The translations under genes were made by a program, and so were the position numbers. The notes under the pieces were generated by a model. It was not told where the DNA came from, made no database searches, and saw only the letters and a program-made list of their open reading frames with translations. 64,000 bases of DNA, taken from Deferribacteres bacterium. GTDB lineage: Bacteria > Chrysiogenota > Deferribacteres > Deferribacterales > Geovibrionaceae. Of this stretch, positions 44,513 to 52,768 are shown one piece after another. The stretch lies in the NCBI GenBank assembly GCA_023395255.1, contig JAEWZN010000013.1:62001-126000 (forward strand), given 5' to 3'. Position 1 is the stretch's first letter. The number at the start of each line of letters is the position of its first letter.

Positions 44513-44802
44513 GGCAGCCTCTTTCCTGTTTTTTCTATAACTTCTTTAAGGCTGTCCGAAAAGCTGTGCCAGTCAGTAATATCAACAAACACAGGTATAT
44601 CTGATGCTGAGAGCTCGTCCCTGATTTTTCCCAGAGTCAGAATATCAGCCGGAGCATATCCTTTGACAGCAATATCCAGATCCGAAAATTCTTTCGCTTT
44701 TCCTGTGGTTCTTGAACCGAAGGCTATTATTTCGTAGCCGCTGAGATGTTTTTTTATTATTCGGGTTATTGTATTGAGATAGTCTTCACTGATGTCAATC
44801 AT
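44509..44802 (-). CDS. MntA-type nucleotidyltransferase (antitoxin of a HepT/MntA pair)
   Basis: The 97-residue minimal nucleotidyltransferase has the exact motif G-S-x10-D-x-D: G29, S30, D41 and D43 in FGSRTTGKAKEFSDLDIAV. In characterised type VII systems the MntA enzyme AMPylates the HepT toxin at a tyrosine and neutralises it. Its start overlaps the HepT gene by 8 bases, in the order toxin then antitoxin. Its stop overlaps the xpt stop, so the two operons are convergent. Confidence 0.85.
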   Translation of the reverse strand: MIDISEDYLNTITRIIKKHLSGYEIIAFGSRTTGKAKEFSDLDIAVKGYAPADILTLGKIRDELSASDIPVFVDITDWHSFSDSLKEVIEKTGKRLP

Positions 44803-45214
44803 TTACCTGCTCAAGAGCGGAAAGGAGCTTTTTGGCATCAAACAGAAATCTGCCTGCCGCACTGTATATGTAGTCTGCGTTTTTTGAATTGTATGTATGA
44901 GCGGAAAGGTTTCTGGCTTCGGCATATGAAAACCAGGGGAGAGGATCTGTGATCAGATTCTCTCTGGCGGCCATTCTGAAAATATCCTTTTTGGTTCTGA
45001 TGCTTTCCGCTTCATCCGGACTGCGGTTTTCTTTGAACCACCTCTGAATAAATTTCCAGCAGAGTTCATAGGTTACTTCAAAATTCTGGATTACTCCGGC
45101 TCTTGCAGCTTCGAGAATATCCTCTTTCAGAATTTCCTTGTTATGCTCCACGGCATTTATTGCCCGCTCAAGAGCGTTCACAGAGTCTTTGAGAGGAGAT
45201 AAGTCCAGAATCAT
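44795..45214 (-). CDS. HepT-type HEPN toxin (HI0074 family)
   Basis: The 139-residue helical protein carries the HEPN ribonuclease motif in full: R-x4-H-x-Y at R101, H106 and Y108 (ARNLSAHTYNS). Arginine and histidine are the usual catalytic residues, and the tyrosine is the AMPylation site in known HepT/MntA pairs. It also fits the HI0074 nucleotidyltransferase substrate-binding family by size and FEVTYELCWKFIQRW. The pair is probably a toxin-antitoxin module. It starts 9 bases downstream of the sigma factor stop. Confidence 0.87.
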   Translation of the reverse strand: MILDLSPLKDSVNALERAINAVEHNKEILKEDILEAARAGVIQNFEVTYELCWKFIQRWFKENRSPDEAESIRTKKDIFRMAARENLITDPLPWFSYAEARNLSAHTYNSKNADYIYSAAGRFLFDAKKLLSALEQVND

Positions 45215-45223
45215 TTTACTGCC

Positions 45224-46162
45224 TTAGTTCAGAAAATCATGCAGCTTTTTGCGCATGGCTTTTTTGCGGAGCTTGGAGAGTGCTCTGGCTTCAAGCTGGC
45301 GCACACGCTCGCGGCTTATTTTCAGCATATCGCCTATCTCTTCCAGAGTTTTCGGCGCATCGCCCTCTATGCCGAAACGAAGTTCGATAATCTTTGCCTC
45401 ACGCTCGGTGAGCTCGTCAATGATGTCTCCCAAAGACTGTTTTAAGGTTTTGGAGATAATATCGTCCTCTATGCTTTTGGAGCCTGAGTCAAGAAGATCG
45501 ATAAATGAGCGATCCTCACCGTCTTTTATGGGCGCTTCGAGGGAAAGATAATTCCTTGAAACGCGTAGCACGTTCTCAATATCGGACTCTTCCATGCCGA
45601 GGTATTCCGCAAGCTCACTGTTTGTCGCCTCACGCCCAAGCTGCTTGCTGAGCTTTTCTATTGCTCCGTTTATCTTGTAGAGTATGCCCGCCTGTTTGAT
45701 AGGCAGTTTGACTGTTCCCGACTGCTCAGCCAGAGCCTGAATAATGGCCTGACGTATCCACCAGACTGCGTATGATATAAACTTGACACCTTTTGTGTGG
45801 TCAAATCGTTTTGCCGCTTCAACAAGACCGAGATTACCCTGATTTATAAGATCGGAAACGGGCAGACCCGTGTTTCTGTAGCGGTTTGCGATAGAGACAA
45901 CGAACTTAAGGTTTGAGAGTATAAGGGTATTGAGAGCTTCCGTATCGCCCTTTTGTATTCTTTCCCCGATCTCAAACTCCTGTTCTTTGCTGAGCGGTTT
46001 ATATCTGCTGATGCTGTTGAGGTAATGCTTCAGCGTATTTTCGCTGACAGGAGGCGGGGAATCATTATGAATTACTTCCTCAACCTCTGCGGATTCGGCA
46101 GGGCTTTCCGTCTCTTCGGTTTCTTCCTGCTCTTCCTGAAGGTCATCAAGTTCATGATCCAT
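45224..46162 (-). CDS. Sigma-70 family RNA polymerase sigma factor (RpoD/RpoS-like, group 2)
   Basis: The protein has 312 residues. After an acidic N-terminus (LQEEQEETEETES), region 1.2 (YLNSISRYKPLSKEQEF), region 2 (NLKFVVSIANRYRNTGLPV, DLINQGNLGLVEAAKRFD, KFISYAVWWIRQAIIQAL) and region 4 (LEEIGDMLKISRERVRQLEARAL) are complete. Region 1.1 and the large RpoD insert are missing, so it is likely an alternative sigma factor related to RpoS or RpoD. Whether it governs stress genes is unknown, but the heat-shock operon lies directly upstream on the same strand, behind a terminator. Confidence 0.9.
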   Translation of the reverse strand: MDHELDDLQEEQEETEETESPAESAEVEEVIHNDSPPPVSENTLKHYLNSISRYKPLSKEQEFEIGERIQKGDTEALNTLILSNLKFVVSIANRYRNTGLPVSDLINQGNLGLVEAAKRFDHTKGVKFISYAVWWIRQAIIQALAEQSGTVKLPIKQAGILYKINGAIEKLSKQLGREATNSELAEYLGMEESDIENVLRVSRNYLSLEAPIKDGEDRSFIDLLDSGSKSIEDDIISKTLKQSLGDIIDELTEREAKIIELRFGIEGDAPKTLEEIGDMLKISRERVRQLEARALSKLRKKAMRKKLHDFLN

Positions 46163-46190
46163 GTTTCAGCCTTTAACCCTTATAATTCCG

Positions 46191-46216
46191 AAAGTATATC
46201 AAATATATCATACTTT
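46191..46216 (-). promoter_or_regulatory. Inverted repeat upstream of the sigma factor gene
   Basis: AAAGTAT and ATACTTT are separated by 12 bases and lie about 30-55 bases before the start codon. This is a candidate operator. Confidence 0.35.
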
Positions 46217-46271
46217 GGAACAAAAAACATTTATATATACTGCTTGTCCGCAAATGGTTTTTAACCAATAT

Positions 46272-46300
46272 AAAAAAGGCGGGGGATAAACCCCGCCCTT
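46272..46300 (-). terminator. Terminator of the heat-shock operon
   Basis: GGCGGGG and CCCCGCC pair, with TTTTTT following on the minus strand, directly after clpB. Confidence 0.93.
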
Positions 46301-46302
46301 TT

Positions 46303-48909
46303 TCAGGAGGTTGTACTGAAGTTCATGCCGTCTTGACCGTAGGTCAGCTTTATCTTCTGCTCTGCTTTTATGTCGCCTTTGATCAGCGCTTCGGCCAGTT
46401 TATTCTCCACAAGCTTCCTTATGGTTCTCTTCATAGGTCTGGCGCCGAAAGCAGGGTCAAACCCCGCTTTTACTATTTCTGTAATGACAGAATTATCCCA
46501 GACAAGTTCAACAGAATTTTCGCGCAGTCTCGCCGCAAATTCTCTCATAAGCATTTCTGCAATGTTATGAAGGTGTTCCTTATCCAACGGGTGGAAAACT
46601 ATTATATCATCCAGCCTGTTGAGGAACTCCGGCTTGAAGAAGGAGGAGAGCCTGTTCATCACAACATTGTCGATGAAGATATATTTCTGCTCCATTGAGC
46701 CTTCTTTAGAGAACTCCTCCTGTATTTCCTGCGATGCTATGTTTGATGTCATTATCACCACGCAGTTTTTGAAACTCACTGTTCTGCCCTTGGAGTCAGT
46801 CAGTCTGCCGTCATCCAGCATCTGGAGAAGGATGTTGAACACATCCGGATGCGCTTTTTCTATCTCGTCCATCAGTATGACGGAATAGGGTTTGCGGCGC
46901 ACTCTTTCGGTAAGCTGTCCGCCCTCTTCATAGCCCACATACCCGGGAGGCGCTCCGATGAGCTTGGCAACTGCGTGTTTCTCCATGTATTCGCTCATGT
47001 CTATGCGTATGAGCGCGTCTTCGGAGTCGAACATGAACTCGGCAAGTGCTTTTGCAAGCTCAGTCTTACCCACACCTGTGGGGCCAAGGAAGATAAACGA
47101 GCCGATAGGTCTGTTCGGGTCGCCGAGACCTGCTCTGTTCCTGCGGACCGCTTCGCTTACCGCTCTTATGGCTCTGTCCTGCCCTATGACTCTTTTGTGC
47201 AGGTAGTCTTCCATATTAATCAGCTTGTCCGCTTCTTCCTGCATAAGCTTGGTTACGGGAATCCCTGTCCATTTGGAGACTATGGCCGCTATGTCCTCTT
47301 CGTCCACTTCCTCTTTCAGCATTCTTTTGCTGCTCTGAATTTCGGCCAGTCGGGCGTTTGCTTCCCCAAGCTCTTTATCAAGCTGGACAAGCCTGCTGTA
47401 TTTTATTTCGGAGGCGAGGGCGAAGTTTCCTTCACGCTCAGCCTTCTGCATCAGGTGTTTTTCTTCCTCTGCTTTTTCCTTTATCTCTCTGGATTTTTTG
47501 ATAAGCCCCTTTTCGTTGCTCCAGTGGGCTCTCAGCCTGTCCGCTTCGGATTTGAGGTTGGCAAGCTCCTCTTCCAGTTTGGCGAGGCGGTTTTTGCTCA
47601 CATTGTCAGACTCGCGCTTAAGCGCCTGTTTCTCTATCTCAAGCTGGGTTATCTTACGCTCTGTTTCATCCAGTTCGGTGGGAAGGCTGTCTATCTCCAT
47701 CCTCAGGCGTGCCGTTGCCTCGTCTATGAGGTCTATTGCCTTATCAGGCATGAAACGGTCGCTGATGTATTTTTTCGCCAGATGTGCCGCCGCCACAAGG
47801 GCAGAGTCTTTTATGCGCACACCGTGGTGAACCTCATATTTTTCCTTTAGCCCGCGGAGGATCGATACAGTGTCCTCTACGCTCGGTTCCTTCACCATCA
47901 CAGGCTGGAAGCGTCTTTCAAGGGCTGCGTCCTTCTCGATGTGCTTTTTATATTCGTCAAGGGTGGTTGCGCCTATGCAGTGCAGATCGCCCCTTGCCAG
48001 TGCAGGTTTGAGCAGGTTTGCAGCATCCATTGCGCCTTCCGCCGCACCAGCACCCACGAGTGTGTGCATCTCATCTATGAAAAGGATTATCTCGCCTTCC
48101 TTCTCCCTTATCTGGGTCAGGATAGCTTTGAGCCTTTCCTCGAACTCGCCCCTGAACTTGGTTCCGGCTATGAGCGCACCCATATCCAGAGATGCCACTG
48201 TCTTATCTTTTAGGGAATCAGGCACATCACCGTTTACTATCCTGTGCGCCAGACCCTCAACAATGGCGGTTTTACCCACGCCGGGCTCGCCTATGAGCAC
48301 GGGGTTGTTTTTTGTTCTGCGGGAAAGCACATGGACGACACGCCTTATCTCCTCATCACGCCCGATAACCGGGTCAAGCTTGCCTTCTCTGGCAAGGTTT
48401 GTGAGGTTTATGGTGTATTTATCTATGGCGTTCATCTTCCCTTCCGGGTTCTGGTCAGTGACCTTTGATGAGCCGCGCACTTCCTTAATAGCTTTCTCAA
48501 CAGCTTTTTTGTCCGTTCCTGTCTGCGAAAGCAGGGTGCGGAGCCTGTAACCGGCGTTGTCTATAATTCCTAAGAGTATATGCTCAGTGGAGACATACTC
48601 GTCCCCGAAGTCTTTTATTATCTTAAACGCCTTTTCCAGTGCCTTGTTGCAGTCTGGAGAGAAATACTGCTGACCTGCGCCGCTTACGGATGGCAGGGAG
48701 TTGACAATATCTTCCGTTCCTTTTTCCAGCGCACCGACATTTGCACCTGCCTTCTGGAGAAGGGGCTTCACAAGCCCGTCCTCCTGCTTAAGGAGAGCTA
48801 TGAGAAAATGTTCCGGTTCTATCTGCTGCTGGTTCTTTTCGGAGGCGAGGGCAAGTGCCTGTTCAGCAGCTTCTTGTGCTTTTATCGTCATTTTATTGAA
48901 GTTAATCAT
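46303..48909 (-). CDS. clpB: ClpB disaggregase
   Basis: This 868-residue AAA+ chaperone rescues aggregated proteins with DnaK/DnaJ. An N-terminal Clp repeat domain (residues 1-145) is followed by AAA1 (Walker [14 protein letters not shown], Walker [12 protein letters not shown]), a long coiled-coil middle domain (about 405-525, rich in K/E/L) and AAA2 ([24 protein letters not shown]). The middle domain distinguishes ClpB from ClpA or ClpC. GGAGGTAAAGC precedes the ATG. It is the last gene of hsp20-dnaJ-hspR-clpB and ends at a strong terminator. Confidence 0.97.
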   Translation of the reverse strand: MINFNKMTIKAQEAAEQALALASEKNQQQIEPEHFLIALLKQEDGLVKPLLQKAGANVGALEKGTEDIVNSLPSVSGAGQQYFSPDCNKALEKAFKIIKDFGDEYVSTEHILLGIIDNAGYRLRTLLSQTGTDKKAVEKAIKEVRGSSKVTDQNPEGKMNAIDKYTINLTNLAREGKLDPVIGRDEEIRRVVHVLSRRTKNNPVLIGEPGVGKTAIVEGLAHRIVNGDVPDSLKDKTVASLDMGALIAGTKFRGEFEERLKAILTQIREKEGEIILFIDEMHTLVGAGAAEGAMDAANLLKPALARGDLHCIGATTLDEYKKHIEKDAALERRFQPVMVKEPSVEDTVSILRGLKEKYEVHHGVRIKDSALVAAAHLAKKYISDRFMPDKAIDLIDEATARLRMEIDSLPTELDETERKITQLEIEKQALKRESDNVSKNRLAKLEEELANLKSEADRLRAHWSNEKGLIKKSREIKEKAEEEKHLMQKAEREGNFALASEIKYSRLVQLDKELGEANARLAEIQSSKRMLKEEVDEEDIAAIVSKWTGIPVTKLMQEEADKLINMEDYLHKRVIGQDRAIRAVSEAVRRNRAGLGDPNRPIGSFIFLGPTGVGKTELAKALAEFMFDSEDALIRIDMSEYMEKHAVAKLIGAPPGYVGYEEGGQLTERVRRKPYSVILMDEIEKAHPDVFNILLQMLDDGRLTDSKGRTVSFKNCVVIMTSNIASQEIQEEFSKEGSMEQKYIFIDNVVMNRLSSFFKPEFLNRLDDIIVFHPLDKEHLHNIAEMLMREFAARLRENSVELVWDNSVITEIVKAGFDPAFGARPMKRTIRKLVENKLAEALIKGDIKAEQKIKLTYGQDGMNFSTTS

Positions 48910-48933
48910 TGTGCTTTACCTCCTTATGAGATT

Positions 48934-49314
48934 CTATTCCTTTTCTATCTTAATTCTAATAATTTCTTTGGGCGGGGAGGGGATGAGCGCCTTCTCCGCT
49001 TCCTTTGCCTTCATCTCCTCACCCAGACGCTGGCGGATGTATTCCTTCATTCCGTCAAGCTGGGCGTGGAGCACTTCTATCTGCTCACGCATATTCAGTA
49101 TGATCTCTATTCCCGCAAGGTTCACTCCCATGTCTTTTGAGAGGGTCATTATGAATTTCAGCCTCTCAATATCCTCATCGGAGTAAAGCCTTGTGTTCCC
49201 CACCGTTCGGGAGGGGGTCACAAGCCCCATGCGCTCATACTGACGCAGTGTCTGCGGGTGAAGCTCCAGCATTTCCGATACTATGCTTATTACATACAGA
49301 GGTTTGTTAGCCAT
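48934..49314 (-). CDS. hspR: HspR-type MerR-family heat-shock repressor
   Basis: The 126-residue regulator has a winged HTH starting LYVISIVSEMLELHPQTLRQYERMG (residues about 5-30) and YSDEDIERLKFIMTLSKDMG, then a coiled coil and a basic tail. HspR represses chaperone genes by binding HAIR inverted repeats, with DnaK as co-repressor. A HAIR site stands upstream of hsp20. It is encoded between dnaJ and clpB in the same direction, though a 296-base repeat island separates it from dnaJ. Confidence 0.9.
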   Translation of the reverse strand: MANKPLYVISIVSEMLELHPQTLRQYERMGLVTPSRTVGNTRLYSDEDIERLKFIMTLSKDMGVNLAGIEIILNMREQIEVLHAQLDGMKEYIRQRLGEEMKAKEAEKALIPSPPKEIIRIKIEKE

Positions 49315-49610
49315 GTTCTTTTCCTTTTGAATTTATCGTCACTTGCGTTACTCTGAGCACGGTGAATAGTCTCTTTTTTGAGATTCTTCATTCCTCCGGA
49401 ACTCAGAATGACGTTAAATGATACCGAAAGATGAGACTGCCGCGTCGCGTTGCTCCTCGCAGTGACATGAGCTCTGTCATTGCGAACGAAGTGAAGCAAT
49501 CTCTCCTATCTTACCGATGCAGAACGGTACGTCCTGTCCGTTCTGCATACACGCTCGCGGCACATAAAATGTGCCTTCGCTCCGCACGGCGAACTTCCTT
49601 CCGTGGAAGC
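49315..49610. repeat. Repeat island between hspR and dnaJ
   Basis: No gene is present. Four related imperfect elements lie at 49347-49373, 49380-49412, 49433-49466 and 49474-49503, alternately oriented. They share a core of the form GTCAT-T(G/C)-GCGA/AGC followed by GAAGCAATCTC-like ends. Then come two perfect hairpins: ATGCAGAACGG / CCGTTCTGCAT (49517-49527 and 49538-49548) and GGCACAT...ATGTGCC (49559-49575). A copy of the 49474-49503 element occurs again downstream of tonB. Confidence 0.75.
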
Positions 49611-50717
49611 CTATATTTTTCCCTTCTTAAGCAATTCTTCGCGTACATTCGTAGCATACTTCTTCATCATTTCCCTGAGGGCTTCCCTGTCGGCTTCGTA
49701 GGCGACAGCGGGAATTTTCACATTCATCACCAGATAAAGGTCGCCTGTTCCGCTTCCTTTCAGAGACGGAACTCCTTTTCCTTTAAGTCTCATCTTCTGC
49801 CCCGGCTGTGTTCCGGCGGGTATATTCAGAGTTACAGCCCCGTAAGGGGTCGGAGCTTCGATTTTTTCGCCCAGTGCCGCCTCAAACATATCCAGCTCCA
49901 CATCAACATAAAGGTTGTCTCCCTCACGTCTGTAGACCGGATGATCCTGCACATTGGTGACAATGTATAAATCGCCGGATGCTCCGCCGTTAAGCCCTGC
50001 GTTGCCTTTTCCGGGTATGCGTATCTTGGAGTTTTTGTCCACACCCTTGGGGATGCGCACCTTGATGCGTTCTTTGCTCTCAACCTGTCCTTTACCGTGG
50101 CATGCGGCACACTGTTTGACAGTTACCTGACCGGAGCCGCCGCAGCTTGAGCAAACGCTCCCCACGAAGAAGCCGCCTTTATTGCGCGATGTCTGCCCTG
50201 TGCCGCCGCATGTGGGACAGGCTTTCTTTTCGCCGCCTTTGCCGCCGCATTCGGAGCAGGATACAGAGTGGCTTATGTTCAGTTCGTATTCGTTGCCGTT
50301 TATCACATCATAAAAAGGGACGCGCACATTGTAATAGAGGTCGTCCCCGCGCATTACCCTGTTTTTTCCCGCCGCGGAACGTCTGCCGCCGCCGAAAATA
50401 TCGCCGAATATGTCATCAAAATCGAAACCGCCGCCGAAGGTGTTTCTTATGTCATCAAAGTTTGCGCCGGAGAAGTCATACCCCTGACCGCCTGATACAA
50501 AGGCATCATGCCCCACGGAGTCGTACTGCCTGCGTTTTTCATCATTACTGAGAACGCCGTATGCCTCGGAGATTTTCTTAAACCTGTCCTCCGCGGTTTT
50601 ATCACCCGGATTCACATCAGGGTGGTACTTGCGGGCAAGTTTCCTGTATGCCTTTTTTATCTCATCGGCGGTTGCGCCCCGCTGGACGCCCAGCTCCTCA
50701 TAGTAGTCTCTGGCCAT
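49611..50717 (-). CDS. dnaJ: Chaperone DnaJ
   Basis: The 368-residue co-chaperone has an N-terminal J domain with the HPD motif ([17 protein letters not shown]), then a G/F-rich linker. A zinc-binding domain follows, with four CxxCxGxG repeats ([32 protein letters not shown]), then the substrate-binding C-terminal domain. It stimulates DnaK. The hsp20 gene precedes it by 28 bases, and a repeat island follows before hspR. Confidence 0.95.
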   Translation of the reverse strand: MARDYYEELGVQRGATADEIKKAYRKLARKYHPDVNPGDKTAEDRFKKISEAYGVLSNDEKRRQYDSVGHDAFVSGGQGYDFSGANFDDIRNTFGGGFDFDDIFGDIFGGGRRSAAGKNRVMRGDDLYYNVRVPFYDVINGNEYELNISHSVSCSECGGKGGEKKACPTCGGTGQTSRNKGGFFVGSVCSSCGGSGQVTVKQCAACHGKGQVESKERIKVRIPKGVDKNSKIRIPGKGNAGLNGGASGDLYIVTNVQDHPVYRREGDNLYVDVELDMFEAALGEKIEAPTPYGAVTLNIPAGTQPGQKMRLKGKGVPSLKGSGTGDLYLVMNVKIPAVAYEADREALREMMKKYATNVREELLKKGKI

Positions 50718-50745
50718 TTTTCACCTTTGTTTATTCTAAGCGGTG

Positions 50746-51183
50746 TTACTCTGTCTCAACCTTAATCACTGTGGGTTTAATCTCAGCGCGTTTTTTAAGG
50801 GTGATTCTGAGCACACCGTCTTTCAGATTCGCTTTTATGGAGTTCATGTCAATCGTGTTCGGTACTGCGAACGAGCGCTGAAATTTGCCGTATGCGCGTT
50901 CAAGCCTGTAATAGTTGTCGGATTCCCTGTCCAGCGGGTATTTTTTTTCACCCTTGATGGTGAGAACACCTTCCGCCACCTGAATATCCACATCGTTCTC
51001 GTCGATTCCGGGGAGTTCAGAGACCACAACGATCTCATCCTCCGTTTCATAGATGTCCACAGGGGGCATCCAGTCGCCGTATGAGGGCGCATTTTGTTTG
51101 TCGAAGGAATCGTTGAACATCTTGTTGATTCTGTCATGCATAGCCATAAGATCCTTGAGCGGGTCCCATCTTACAATTGCCAT
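50746..51183 (-). CDS. Small heat-shock protein, Hsp20/alpha-crystallin family
   Basis: This 145-residue holdase has an alpha-crystallin domain (residues about 40-130, DIYETEDEIVVVSELPGIDE, through GVLRITLKKRAEIKP). The C-terminal I-x-I/V-type tail is TVIKVE. It binds unfolding proteins without ATP. It is the first gene of the heat-shock operon and has a HAIR operator 44-64 bases upstream of its start. GGAGG precedes the ATG. Confidence 0.92.
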   Translation of the reverse strand: MAIVRWDPLKDLMAMHDRINKMFNDSFDKQNAPSYGDWMPPVDIYETEDEIVVVSELPGIDENDVDIQVAEGVLTIKGEKKYPLDRESDNYYRLERAYGKFQRSFAVPNTIDMNSIKANLKDGVLRITLKKRAEIKPTVIKVETE

Positions 51184-51226
51184 AGAAAACCTCCGTAGAA
51201 AATATTATCTGGGTCTATGAATAATA

Positions 51227-51247
51227 CTTGAGCCGATTCATGTCAAG
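51227..51247 (-). promoter_or_regulatory. HAIR-type HspR operator upstream of hsp20
   Basis: CTTGAGC-N7-TGTCAAG matches the HAIR consensus CTTGAGT-N7-ACTCAAG at 11 of 14 half-site positions, with the 7-base spacer kept exactly. It overlaps a TTGACA box (minus strand) and lies just upstream of the first heat-shock gene, whose operon encodes HspR. Confidence 0.75.
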
Positions 51248-51354
51248 TGTTTTGACACGGATTTTATTATGGAACAAAAAACCAGTGTGACTGTCATATG
51301 TATCAAAGTGTTTTGGGCACTTGATTTAATAAGGAATTGACTATAATTATAAAA

Positions 51355-52215
51355 ATGAACTCAAGACTCGCATGGTTTTTGCTGATTTCGGCGGTGCTTC
51401 ACCTGATGCTTTTCATGTTTATAAAACTTGATGAGCCGGAGAAGAAGGAAAAGCCGATCAGTGTTGAAATAATAGAGAAGGAAAAAGAAACTCCGCCGTC
51501 TCCGCAGGTGAGGCCGACGCCCGCTCCTCCTGTGCCCCGTCCTCAGCCACAGCCCGAATCAGAGCCTGAAAAGGAGATAGTGAAGGTAACACCGGATGAC
51601 AAGGCTCCGGCCAAGTCAGCAGAAAAGCCGCAGACAGGAGCAGCTAAGGATCAGCAGCGCAAAAGCGAGCAGCCGGGCAGGCAGCAGCCCGAACCGGAAC
51701 CGAGAGAGCGTGTTACCCGAAGGGCAGAGCCTGATCCTTTGACAAAACCTGAGCTTCCGAAGATGGATTTTCCCCAGAGGGACAGCATTCATGGGCTTGA
51801 CCGGAAAACAATTGACCGGATCCTGAACCCTAAGGACATCATAAACAGAACAGCCGAAAGCGGCGGTGACAGGGAAGGGGAAGACTCAGTCTCCATGCAG
51901 GAGGTCAAAACCCGTTATACATCTTACTTTTATAAATTCCGCCGTCAGCTTTACCAGACATGGAGCTATCCTTACTCCGCCGCCATGCGCGGGGAACAGG
52001 GAACGGTACGCATAAAGTTTGCAATACACAAGGACGGACGCATAACCGATGTTCAGGTGGTTAAAAGCAGCGGTTATCCGGATCTGGATAACGAGGCTGT
52101 ACGCGCCCTGCGCAACATGGGCGGCGTTCCTCTCCCCGATTCCTATGACCTTCAGGTGCTCCGCGTGGACGGGTATTTCATCTATTACCTCAGCGGCGCA
52201 ATAGACATTTACTGA
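51355..52215 (+). CDS. TonB-family energy transducer
   Basis: This protein of about 286 residues has a membrane helix at residues 5-22 (LAWFLLISAVLHLMLFMF), then a proline/glutamate-rich linker (about 35-130, PSPQVRPTPAPPVPRPQPQP) and a C-terminal TonB-like domain (about 185-280, GTVRIKFAIHKDGRITDVQV, SSGYPDLDNEAV). It would transmit proton-motive force from the inner membrane to outer-membrane receptors. ExbB/ExbD are not nearby. ATG 51355 is used, and TTG 51337 is in frame 18 bases upstream. A TATAAT lies 8 bases before the ATG, so the mRNA may be leaderless. Its last 14 codons are repeated downstream. Confidence 0.88.
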   Translation: MNSRLAWFLLISAVLHLMLFMFIKLDEPEKKEKPISVEIIEKEKETPPSPQVRPTPAPPVPRPQPQPESEPEKEIVKVTPDDKAPAKSAEKPQTGAAKDQQRKSEQPGRQQPEPEPRERVTRRAEPDPLTKPELPKMDFPQRDSIHGLDRKTIDRILNPKDIINRTAESGGDREGEDSVSMQEVKTRYTSYFYKFRRQLYQTWSYPYSAAMRGEQGTVRIKFAIHKDGRITDVQVVKSSGYPDLDNEAVRALRNMGGVPLPDSYDLQVLRVDGYFIYYLSGAIDIY

Positions 52216-52590
52216 GAATACAAAGGCGCAGGCACATGGATGTGCCCACGGAGCGCGTACCGCAGCGTATGCGAGGAACGCATAGCGCAGTCAGAGCAGC
52301 AAGCGGCTATGCCGCGCAGGCTGCGAGTGAGGAAAAACTCCATGGATGGAGGTTGTTCCGAACTATGGTAATACGGATGTGCCCACGGAGCGCGTACCGC
52401 AGCGTATGCGAAGAACGCATAGCGCAGTCAGAGCAGCAAGCGGCTATGCCGCGCAGGCTGCGAGTGAAGAAAAACTCCATGGACGGAGGTTTTTCCGAAC
52501 AACGGGAGTCCGACAGGATGTGCGGAAAGGCGGGCAGTCAAGACGGGTATTTCATATTTTACCTCAGCGGCGCAATAGACATATATTTAA
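52168..52590. repeat. Duplicated tonB 3' end flanking tandem palindromic repeats
   Basis: The last 42-46 bases of the tonB gene (52168-52213) recur at 52542-52587 with only a few substitutions. Between the two copies lie two 126-base direct repeats (52238-52363 and 52375-52500) differing at about four positions and spaced 137 bases apart. Each repeat contains strong inverted repeats. A plus-strand frame runs through them without a stop, but it has no recognisable product and I do not call it a gene. Confidence 0.8.
52231..52246. repeat. GGCACAT...ATGTGCC hairpin at the start of the tonB island
   Basis: GGCACAT pairs with ATGTGCC (two-base gap), followed on plus by an AGCGCGTA segment. The same hairpin with a nearby AGCGTGTA occurs on the opposite strand inside the hsp operon island (49559-49575). 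Confidence 0.6.
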
Positions 52591-52612
52591 GGAGGCAACC
52601 TCGAAGAAAGGG

Positions 52613-52642
52613 GAGATTGCTTCACTGCGTTCGCAATGACAG
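52613..52642 (-). repeat. 30-base dispersed repeat, copy 2
   Basis: On the minus strand this element begins CTGTCATTGCGAACG and ends GAAGCAATCTC. It differs from the copy at 49474-49503 at about one position. The two copies are in opposite orientation within 3.1 kb. Confidence 0.75.
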
Positions 52643-52768
52643 ACAGGTTTTGAGGGATGATTCAGAACTGCTGTTTTTACTGTAAAAATTCTGCACGAGG
52701 CGATGTAATACTTGTTTAATCTTTTTTAAGATAATATCATTACAACAATCGAAATATATGGAGCTGAC

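Noticed and set aside
46849..47850. 333-codon plus-strand frame inside clpB
   Set aside because: Antisense shadow of clpB. Phe/Leu-rich composition is typical of antisense reading and there is no ribosome site.
49431..49970. 179-codon plus-strand frame across the repeat island and dnaJ 3' end
   Set aside because: It spans palindromic repeats and antisense dnaJ. No coding signal of its own.
52236..52685. 149-codon frame through the tonB repeat block
   Set aside because: It arises from the tandem repeats, has no ribosome site and repeats its own sequence. Treated as a repeat, not a gene.
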